NCBI GenBank assembly: GCA_013054445.1 | Contig: JAAMPI010000784.1 | Span: 1-25,942, forward strand | Direction: 5' to 3' | Length of the DNA stretch: 25,942 nucleotides | From: Cudoniella acicularis | Lineage: Eukaryota; Ascomycota; Leotiomycetes; Helotiales; Helotiaceae | Part shown: piece by piece, positions 17,243 through 25,942 of the stretch | Layout: each line of letters starts with the position of its first letter | Numbering within the stretch: the stretch's first letter is position 1 | Notes under the pieces: generated by a model | Database searches by the model: none | What the model was told of the DNA's origin: nothing | What the model saw: only the letters and a program-made list of their open reading frames with translations | Position numbers and translations under genes: made by a program

Positions 17243-20200
17243 CTATATTCTCTCATCTTCCGAATCTGAATCTCCTTTCCTGAATTCTCGAGTAGATTTG
17301 ACAAGCTCATCCCACGATATACCCAACCACCGGGATATAGTCGTCGCTCCAATTTCCCAGTCGACCTCGCGCTTGCCATACCCGTACTTCGGATTTGCAC
17401 CGTTTAATAAGAGAAATTTGACAAATTCAGCTCCCTCTGCTGTACTCTTCTTAAGAGCCACGTGGAGAGGCGTAAGTCCGTGTCTCCGCCATGGCTTGCG
17501 AGGGTGGTTGATATCCGCTCCTAGCTCAAGCAGTACTTTTGCCTGTGGAATCGAGAGACTGGAGCCAGAAACGGATCCCAATCCACAACACACATACCAT
17601 TTACTCAACTGCTTCCTCTCCACGAGCATCCTCCATGTTTCCATGAGACGTTTTTCCATCGCTGGATTTTTTTTAGCTGCAAGTAGCACATTTTTGTTGA
17701 ATACCCCGTGCCCCCAATCTTCCTCAAACTGTTGAAGCGAATCTTCCCACACATCGAAGACTTCGAAGGAATTTGTTCGGATTACCGTAGAAACAATGCT
17801 CTCATAGTCTCGACCGGCGAACAAGTCCCCTTTATAGCTGGGTAATATCCATTTAATCAACTCCACGTCTTCGCTCTCTATCGAAGCTAGGATGACTTCC
17901 GTAATGTGATCACGATCGGCGGGAGAGCACCACGGAAGCAAAATTCGCATCATTGAAAGAGAGCCCCGCCTAGCAGCGGACTTGGCAAGTTCCCATCGGA
18001 CCTCTGGTATTATGCTTGTTCCGTGCGGCACGAGCCTTTGTAGCTCATCAACATTGCCTATGCTAATGAGTTCGAATAGCAGTGATTGTAATACATCCGG
18101 ATCCGACACTAAGTCTAGAGGAATAAGCGTGGCCGTAGCGTCGGTTTGATGAACTTCAAGCCAGTGATTATCTCTCTGGTATTTCGATGTAAATCCGATT
18201 TCTGCCCAGTCGCAGTTGCTTGCAGAACACTTCCACGGCCGAGTATGATGTTTGACGTGATCGTCACGGGCCTTCCGGGTTTGGAAACCTTGTCGGAAGA
18301 ATAAACACGAGAAGAAATGGCATCTGAAAAGGCGACTGCCCCAATGATGTTGCAGATTTTGCATCGTGCTACAATCGCAGCCGACTTGGTGACCTTCCTC
18401 CTCGCAAAGCATGTTGTCGAATAAGTTGTGAACACGGACACGGAGGCTTGAAGTTGTCAGCGGATCTAGGTTGACCCATGTATTCACTGCATAGAACAGA
18501 ACAGTCAGTGTTCAGATACTTGCAGCTGCATATGTTATTGTCCAGGAAAGAATCGAAAACTGTATTACCGTTACCTAGTGTCCATTCGTCTCGTCGCTGA
18601 TTGGCAGTGAATCCCAGCATCTGAAGCAGCATCTTTTGATAGTCTTCGACTACGGCTGTATCATTCTTGACAGCATCGGGAGGCTCGACAGGCTCGTCAA
18701 ACCAATAATTTGCTCGCTTGGAAATTAGGTCCGCAAGCAAGCCAGAGATGGAGTTCATACGTTCTTTCCTTGGTGACAGATCGTAGCACTTTGTGAGAAT
18801 TGCCATCCAGTAAGATGCTGCAAAATCCAAGAGTCGAAACCTCCCCAGTGAAATAGAATCTATAATAGCGGCATCGGAGAGTTCGCCGCCCAGATTGTCA
18901 TAGCAAAGATAAGATATACAGACAGTTAACAAGTCCATGGTCGCCTGCTCTTCGTCCACGAAATTTGCAACTTCGGAATTCGAAAGGTATCTGTTGTGTT
19001 CAGCACATCTACCAGGGCAATCTGTGTTACATCGTTTACTTACTCCTGGACTGTGAAATGGACGAACTGGGGTTGATCGTCTTTAAACTCCACAATCGGG
19101 CCACATAACTCCACAACGTTGAGAACGCTGGAGACTATTGGTTCGTCACCAGTGCTCGATCCTACTAGAAGGGCTTGTTGTAGTTCGCCTAATGACCAAG
19201 GAACGGGACTTGTTGCAATCCAACCAAGTATCTTAATGGCCTTCTGCCGTAACGTGCTAGGAGATAGACAGTTGACTCTGTTCAAGATTCTTTGGTAGCT
19301 TTTGTGGCGGATAGTTAGGAAACATTCCTATGCTGAAGAGGTATCAAATAGACGTCAGACAACTTACGCTGCATCTAGATCTTTTGGGAGAGCTCTCAAT
19401 TCTCGTCTGACCTCTTCCACGTCGTTCAACAAAAAGACATTATCCATGATAATCCTGGCATAAAGAAACATGCCCTTTGAGTTAGCTGCCACTGGCGAGA
19501 GCAGAGATAGGATCTCGCTCTTGGCGGCTGGAGAGAATTGATGTTTTTCAATGAGTTGCTTTGTCCTGTGGTTTATGTAAGACTGGATACTGCCCGAGTT
19601 ATTCTTGTCAACGCGAATCACCTCCGCTTGTGTCCCAATTATCCGGTCAATATCGTCTTCAGCACGGCTGCTGAAGCACAATTTCATCTCGCTAGATTCT
19701 TTCAGAATATCCAGGAGGATGCAGAGCAGATGAGTCCTCTCGGACTCGTCGAGTTCGTCTACTCCGTCGACAACCACAAAAGCCGGGCCAATAACGGAGA
19801 TCGCATTTTTGAGCAAGTCTGTCACTGCTTTGGTGTTGCTCTTAAGGTCCCGTTGGTTAAATTCCGTCAGGAGAAGCTGGATGGGCGGTTCGTTGCAGCT
19901 AATTTGAAACAGCAACGACTGCAGTATCGAGATCGCTGTTGTAGCTGTGTGTGTGTAGCTGGCAAAGATGTACACGGTTCGTGCCCTCTCAAGAGCCTTG
20001 TCAACAATAAAACTCGCAGTAAAGGTTTTCCCTTTAGGACAATCAGAATCTGGAGTAGGAGAAGACAAGGCGTAGTGACATACCTGCCCCTGGTATTCCC
20101 TGTAACCAAAGTAAATCGATCGACGGCGACGACACGTCTAACCACTGATTGAAGATAGAATTCTGCAGAAGCCACTTCGTAGTGCCTTGACAAGACTGTC

Positions 20201-21012
20201 TTCGAAGTCGATCCAGCTCGTTATCGTAGAAACGTGGAGTAATTGCCGTCTCTAAGGACTGGAATCTTTGGCTTGCCTGTGAGTCCTCGATACGTTTAAA
20301 GCTGTCAAAGGCATGTGCCCTTGCTTCATGTGCTTTTCTTATATGCCCGATAGTGACTTCGCTCCTTAAAATTTGAGAGTGCTTCTCAATATTCGCTTCG
20401 ACAACCTCGATTTCGGCCTTCTTTCTGGGCCAGACAGCCTCGAAAAGGATTTGCCATTCTAGTGTAGTATTGTGTGATTAGTCTTGTCATCGGGGTGGCT
20501 ACTAGTCAGGGAACTATACTTCGCAATTTGAAGAACTTTAACGCTATGAGGTAAAAATCGAGTATGTCCCGGAAGAAAAGCCCCATGGTCGCGGTTATTC
20601 GCTCCTTGTCACCAAACAGATCAACGACCTCTTGGAACTGTGGTAATAGCTCGCCAATCTTTGCCGTGATGTTTAAGATTGCATCAAAAGACTTCTTGGT
20701 CTCGCTTGACCACAACAGGAGTAGTCGGATCGGCCCCCAAATGAGACATAGAATCTCTGGCTTAACCTGAATGAAGACCTCAATGACGGACGCGTAACTT
20801 TGAAGGCGCTTGAGGAAAGGATCAACTCGCGCTAGGTAGCGCAAGCTGTCCTGCTTCCTTTGTTTCTCCTGGAGCTCTTCTATAGCGTCGTAGACTTGGT
20901 CGATGTTAGTTACTGCGAGAATGTCCTGAAACAAGTTCTCGTTGTCAAGGCCATTCTTGAATTCTCGTTTAGCTGCATCAAAAATGCCTTGGATCGGATC
21001 TATTGTTGCCAT
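17243..21012 (-). CDS. NLR-like protein: helical N-terminus, NACHT, zinc fingers, ankyrin; 1148 residues
   Basis: Six exons: 21012-20520, 20458-20084, 20031-19368, 19298-19044, 18990-18575, 18486-17243 (3447 nt, all junctions in phase). Donors are GTATAG, GTATGT, GTAAGT, GTAAGT and GTAACG. Residues 1-200 (FLKRLQSYASVIEVF, WGPIRLLLLWSS) match the helical domain found before NACHT in many fungal NLRs (DUF7708-like). NACHT: Walker A GIPGAGKT at about 285-292 (intron inside the last Gly codon), Walker B VVVDGVDELDE at about 375-385, FSSRAEDD. A winged-helix part ends in the classic FVHFTVQEYLSN (about 588-599). Two C-x4-C...H zinc-finger-like motifs lie at about 790-815 and 821-847. Then ankyrin-like repeats, best at VLLELGADINHP and GLTPLHVAL...FVKFLLLNGANP. 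Such proteins act as ligand-sensing ATPase switches in fungal non-self response. Intact. The 18487-18574 intron (88 nt) is the least certain junction. Confidence 0.88.
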
Positions 21013-21479
21013 GTTTGCCGCGGACGAAGTGAAGGCGGTGGAATTTCGGTTGAATGGAGAGAATGTTTGCTCGGCCTGACTGGCTTTGGTATTAAAGAGC
21101 TGGAGTAATGGTTGGAATGCAACAAATTTGCGCCTGGAATTCGCCGCCCGTGCTGCCTAACGGCGGCCGCTGCTCATTCAGGCACTGGGCTTCGGCTACG
21201 GTCCTGTACCACGCCACACCCTGCGCCACACCCTGCGCCACTCGGGGCCCGTTCCGGTCCTCGCAGTCGTCCAAAAAAAGGTTAGGACATTCCCGGCGAA
21301 GCGCCTTTACCAACGTCTTTGGGTGGCTGTGCCCAACGGTCGGTGCCTGTACCTAGGTGCTTGCTCTTGGCTGCTGTACTAATATAGCCATGCAACTTGC
21401 ACTCCAGAGCACGAGCATATCAAGTCCTCTGTTATCATAGATTGTCTTATTAGCGAATGCTGTCGGCACGAGAGCCAGC
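21013..21479. promoter_or_regulatory. Shared divergent promoter region between NLR and SNF2 genes
   Basis: The 467 bp separate two start codons that point away from each other, so both promoters must lie here. It is GC-richer than most of the window, and contains two tandem copies of GCCACACCCTGC (about 21213-21236) and a GCGGCCGC at about 21163. No clear TATA box was found. Short frames here are not gene-like. Confidence 0.5.
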
Positions 21480-24400
21480 ATGGACATCGACTACGGCTCC
21501 GAAACGGCTCTCTGCCAAGGCCGGAATCAGAAGCGCCGTGGCCGAGAAACTCACGATGAAGATAGGAGTCTCAACAAGAGACGTCGAGCGAAGTTCGATA
21601 GCCCCTTACCCGCCTCAGTGGCTCCCGGTGCTTCCTCAGCCGCTTCGGGATTGAGGAGAGATGCTCCAGCCGCATCACCCCTTGACGGTCCAGCTTCATT
21701 GCACCGCAGAAGCCCTAGCTGCACTCCGCCGGTAGGCTCGACGTCAGAGTCGTCAAAGCGTTTATCAGAGGAAGCGACCGGAAGATCTACAATGGATAGC
21801 CTTTCGCCAATCCCGTATGATACTTGTTTTGGAAGAGTACGAGTTTTATGAGTTTGGTTTTGTCTCTGCTAGGTTATTTGCTGATTTTCCTTAGATTCAA
21901 GTCATTGCTATGATTCGCATGTCTCTTTACAGCAGTCCGCAAGAACTGTTCGTGGTCCCAAGTGGACCCCTATTGAAGTTATCTACCAGCAAGCCAGCAA
22001 AACATGTCGGCATCATCGTGGCGCCGGAATTGAGCGAGGTAACGCAGGGATTCAGAGTGACCTTGACAGCTACGTTAGCACCTGCGGAGCTTCAATGTGG
22101 TAAAGAAAGGGACAAGTCCACCACATATGCCCGGCGACCAGTTTGGGTTTTGGTTTATGGCTTTTCTTCGGAGCAAGACGAGATTGCAAAGGCGCTCTCG
22201 CAAGGCCATCTATATCTACAAGACCCCTTTTCCGATCAAATTGATGCTCGGGTGCCATACAAAAATCCTCAATATCTCCTTCGACCAGGCAGCTCTATGC
22301 CAGAGATTACGGGACTCGCACTTTCCGAGAACAAAGGCAGCCAAAAAACTACCGATATTCTGAGCGAAACCGAAAAATCTCAAATACTCCAGATGTTCCA
22401 GACCGAAACTAAGACATTTGACATCACAGGGCTTCAGCAAAGCCCGCGTATCCGGACCGCGCTAAAAGAGTCAGTATATTCAGTCTACTGATATAAGCGA
22501 GACTAAGAACAAGACAGCCACCAACTTACTGCACTTGCATTCATGATTGAGAAAGAGTTTGCACGTCTAGATCGCTCCAAGTTCCCGACTCTGTGGACAA
22601 AGGTTAAAGATGAAAACGGGCAGGAGAGGTGTGATTACTCTCGGGGCCAGACCCCGCATAACAATCTAACCCCCCGTATCACTAACAATTTAATATCAGG
22701 TATCATCATATCATATCCGGAAAATGCGAAGAGAGTCCCCCAGACTCAGTTTGCGGTGGCATTCTTGCAGATGTGAGCTGAATTTTCATCCCTTCGAGAA
22801 TCAATACTCAACTGACTTCGCACAGGATATGGGTCTCGGAAAGACCTTAACAGCGTTGGCGCTGGTTTGCTGGCACCTTGATGCCCTCGACGATGAATTC
22901 AATTCCCCAACCACTGCTGAGAACTGCATATTTCGACAGTCCCTGATTGTGGCTCCCAAATCTAGTAAGGTCACTTCCATAACCACTGGATCACGTGCCC
23001 GCAAGAGAGCTAATAACTGATAGCTATACACCAGTGGCAGAAACAAATGGAGACGTGAGCGTCCATAAAAGCAGCTGATTTGGAATAAAGCTTACTGTAT
23101 TCCAGACATCTAAGACTTGGATCTTTAAATCATATTATATATCATGGTTCCAGCAGACATCAAACCTTGGACAAATGGAAGTCTCAGGATGTGATTCTCA
23201 CTACCTATGATACTCTCAGGTCCGAGTGGCAGACTAATGGGCCTCTGTTCGGACACTCATGGTCGAGAGTCGTCTTAGACGAAGGTAAGTTACAGTTATG
23301 AGAGCTAGTTTCCATTGGCTGACGCCCGTAATTTCCGGCGTAGCGCACAATATACGAAACAGGGACTCGAAAATATTCAAGGCGGTATGCGCTATCCACG
23401 CTCAACGTCGTTGGTGCCTCACAGGAACGCCGATTCAAAATCGATTGGACGATTTTGGCGCATTATTGTCCTTCCTGAGGCTCCCTCCATTTTTCACCCG
23501 GGAGAGTTTCGAGCTGTGGATTACACGGCCAGTCAAAAAGAAGCAGCGGAACGCACTTCGCACACTGCGCAAGCTAGTACTTGCGACCTGCCTCCGGAGA
23601 ACGAAACTGTCCAGCCATAGCAGCCTCACACTACCTCATAAAATCGAGAAGGTCGTGACCCTCGAGCTAAGCGAAGAAGAAAGAAAGGTCTACAGATTCT
23701 TCCAACGTAGAGCTTCTTCCTTAGCGGACTACTCTCTTAACGTTTCTAGCTCTATAGCACCTGCTACAAAACGCCAAGCAATCCTACCTCTCATCGGGAT
23801 CTTAAGGCTTATCTGTGACCACGGACAGCATCTCCTATCTCAGAAAGCTCTCTTAGCGTGGGAACAAAAGGACGCCTCGCATGTTGACTGGAATCTATTC
23901 TTATCTATGGTAGAGAAATGCGGTACCTGTGGCACGACCGCAGAAAATGCAGGGGACACAGGACTCGGCCTAACTGTGTTTCGTTGTTCCCATGTCATAT
24001 GTGCTGCTTGTGGCAATACTAACGAAGAAGACTTGTTAGAGTCTCTAGAGCATAACTGCTGCCCCAAGTGCCTCCGAAAGGCGAACGTGCCTCGGCTTGT
24101 AGCAGCCGCTAATTGCGGGAATTCGCCGATCAAAAGCCAGTATAAGGCTTCCACCAAGGTAAAAGCACTAATGCGAACCCTTCGTGGAGAACTGTCTCGG
24201 CCCCTCCCCACCGGAAAGACGAATCCATTTAAAAGGTAATAAGTTCTTTTGGCATTCAAAAGGCAGATCTTATTAACATGGTATAGCGTTGTTTTTAGCT
24301 ATTGGACGAAGATGCTTGACCTCGTACAGATAGCTTTCGAGACTGGCGGCTTGTCCTTCACACGTATCGACGGTCAGACTACTCTTCCTAAGCGAATACA

Positions 24401-25049
24401 GGCTCTTGAGACATTTAACAATGATCCCGATTGTCAGATCATGCTCGCAAGCATAGGTAGCATAGGAGAAGGGTAGGAGTGCATCAATTCCGGGGCTTAT
24501 ATTCTACAGCATGCCCTTAAATTGCAGCTAACTCGATGCAGAGTTGACCTGACAGCAGCGAACCACGTTCACATTCTGGAGCCTCAGTGGAATCCAATGA
24601 CGGAGGCTCAGGCGGTTGACAGAGTTCATAGAATTGGCCAGCAGAGAGATGTTGTTATTACGCGTTATCTTATTCAAAATTCGATTGAGGATGTAAGTCT
24701 CTAGATTATGAGGTGTACATGTCTTTAATGTTACGGTCTATCTCTACTGCCCTTAACTGTTCCTATCTAAAAGAATGTCCAAAGGCTGACTCATTTTGGG
24801 GGGGGGGTCTTAGTACGTTAGCTGGGTCCAGAAGAAAAAATTTGCATTGATAGAGCAGAGCCTGTCAGCATCGGATCCTCAGCAGCTTCAGATAGAGGAG
24901 CTTCATTGGAAGGTAACCCTAGATTTTTTTTTTGGGGGCTTTTTTTTGGCATCTCCCTTCCTTGCTCCCTTCTAATTCCCATTATGAAAAAACAAAGTCT
25001 TACTTCTCTCTCTATATTTTAGGCGCTTCTAGAGACACTCGGTCGATAG
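21480..25049 (+). CDS. SNF2-family helicase with RING finger (RAD5/HLTF type), 939 residues
   Basis: Twelve exons: 21480-21836, 21895-22469, 22518-22628, 22700-22772, 22826-22964, 23024-23054, 23106-23284, 23344-24235, 24287-24472, 24542-24692, 24814-24912, 25023-25049 (2820 nt, every junction in phase). A basic Ser/Pro-rich N-terminus (RNQKRRGRE, NKRRRAKF, likely nuclear) precedes DTCFGR. Helicase motifs: I GGILADDMGLGKT (Walker A about 373-379), II DEAH 487-490, III CLTGTPIQN about 513-521, a RING-like finger CGTC...CSHVICAAC...CPKC about 681-731 between the two lobes, then VVFSYWTKML, V GEGVDLTAANHVH about 844-856 and VI QAVDRVHRIGQQ 871-882. The insertion of a RING between motifs III and IV is the RAD5/HLTF/RAD16 layout: DNA-dependent ATPase plus ubiquitin-ligase module. 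It lacks a visible HIRAN domain, so it is not a clear RAD5 orthologue; many fungi carry expanded families of such genes. Intact. Confidence 0.9.
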
Positions 25050-25942
25050 AATATATGTTGTATGTGTAGTCATTACATTAGTGATCCAAGATGAATAGAA
25101 TTTTTTGCACAAACTCATACGGATGCTTCATTGGCCCAAGGGCAGGCAATTTCACGGACCGGATGCAATTAGGTCAAGCACTATATGGGGGCCCTAGCCT
25201 TCATAATTAAGTTATCTGGCGTGTTAGGAATTGCTGTATAAGTTCTTAGTAAGCTAGGCCTGTTTAAGCCTACGTAGTGGACACCTGTCATTTTGACAAC
25301 TTAATCATCACACTGAATATCGGAATACCATCAATACCTACTTTAATTGATTACCTAAGTGCCTGCAAATCCTATCATGGCGGAAGAGATGACGAACGTC
25401 AGAAGAGGAAAGAAATACGAACCGAGGCAGGGTTGTCGGAATACAGCGGAATAGACTCGTAAATTAATGACGATTATGCAATGGTTCAGAGTATAAGGAC
25501 TGTAATTAATGATGGATAAGGATGATGGATTCCTCAGCAGGATCAGCAGCTATTTACTATGCTAGCGTAGGCTTACTAAGCTAAACTCAGGACTATAGAA
25601 TCCACCGAATTCCAACAAGGGCATTCTCCTTAGAAGGAGCTAGAGCCGCGCCATGTTACGAGAAGAATCTGCCTTGAGGTTAAACGGTGTATTTGGGGAG
25701 GGGGGTCCTATTTGGGCCCATTGGGAGCCGACTTCGTTCCTCTGGACACAATCGTGTAGAGTTGACAATTTTAGCACGTGAGAACCGAATTGGTAAGTAT
25801 ATTATAATTAGTTACTAGAAGGGAGAGCAGGAATGTGACTAAGCTACATGAGCAGAAGGTGAGGCGAGGGTGAGTAGCGCCTGAGCAGAGCGGCGATGCT
25901 TAACCGAGATCCCGTGCCAATGCCCACCCCGCACCAAAACCC
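25050..25942. other. Intergenic, no convincing gene
   Basis: Short frames only; the 61-codon one at 25277-25462 has no family-like sequence. CTTAGTAAGC at about 25243-25252 and its inverse GCTTACTAAG at about 25570-25579, with CCTACG / CGTAGG nearby, form an inverted pair about 340 bp apart that might bound a small non-autonomous element. No target duplication could be confirmed. The final 100 bp are GC-rich without recognisable content. Confidence 0.4.

Noticed and set aside
17298..17735. Plus-strand 145-codon frame opposite the NLR gene
   Set aside because: It is the antisense shadow of the ankyrin exon.
19538..20152. Plus-strand 204-codon frame opposite the NACHT exon
   Set aside because: The minus strand carries Walker A and B motifs across in-phase introns; the plus frame has no recognisable content and spans those introns.
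25277..25462. Plus-strand 61-codon frame near the right end
   Set aside because: No family-like sequence and no supporting splice sites or neighbours; length is within chance.
15890..25895. Resemblance of GAGGGTGAGT / CCTGAGCAG phrases near 15895-15920 and 25860-25890
   Set aside because: Matches are short and in different order; chance is a sufficient explanation.
1..25942. CRISPR arrays, rRNA and intact tRNA genes
   Set aside because: None seen; the only tRNA-like text (about 9790) lacks a good B box and cloverleaf.

Overview
The window is nuclear DNA of a filamentous ascomycete (Pezizomycotina). The evidence is short GT-AG introns of roughly 40-90 nt with CTAAC/CTGA-like branch sites, fungus-specific families (HET, 2EXR, NACHT with an N-terminal fungal helical domain, and a GDSG fungal domain), and a block with the CpA/TpG loss typical of repeat-induced point mutation (RIP). 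The gene families resemble those of Leotiomycetes or Sordariomycetes, but the class cannot be fixed from sequence alone. Several genes below were assembled by hand from exons, and each model states its splice sites so it can be checked.

Left flank (1-3240), all on the minus strand: the 5' part of a multi-spanning membrane protein that runs off the left edge and may be frameshifted; a GDSGSW-domain protein with an ambiguous intron; and a 203-residue three-exon protein whose start lies about 40 bp from the first repeat.

Repeat island (about 3281-11580): about 8.3 kb of nested, largely RIP-degraded mobile DNA. It holds three direct copies of a GTCTAGTAGCC repeat around an unrecognised decayed ORF (3717-5785), a 132-bp TA-flanked MITE (6344-6475), and at least four families of solo LTRs. 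A PiggyBac-like transposase relic (about 8160-9690) is interrupted by two solo LTRs, and one of those is itself interrupted by a third. Five solo LTRs show candidate matching target-site duplications (TAAGC, TATAC, ATATA, ATACT, GTAG), and a sixth is flanked by GTAA. Removing an LTR plus one duplication restores the host reading frame in three cases. A second, lysine-rich relic (10947-11483) is also split by a solo LTR.

Right flank (11840-25049), gene-rich and unRIPed: a 2EXR pseudogene (one frameshift, two stops); a two-exon HET-domain protein of 652 residues; a doubtful 178-residue ORF; a six-exon minus-strand NLR-like protein of 1148 residues (helical N-terminus, NACHT, two zinc-finger-like motifs, ankyrin repeats); and, divergent from it, a 12-exon RAD5/HLTF-type SNF2 helicase with a RING finger, 939 residues. 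A HET gene and an NLR gene about 1.6 kb apart, beside a transposon island, look like a fungal non-self-recognition locus. That role is inferred from the families, not shown here. The last 0.9 kb has no convincing gene.
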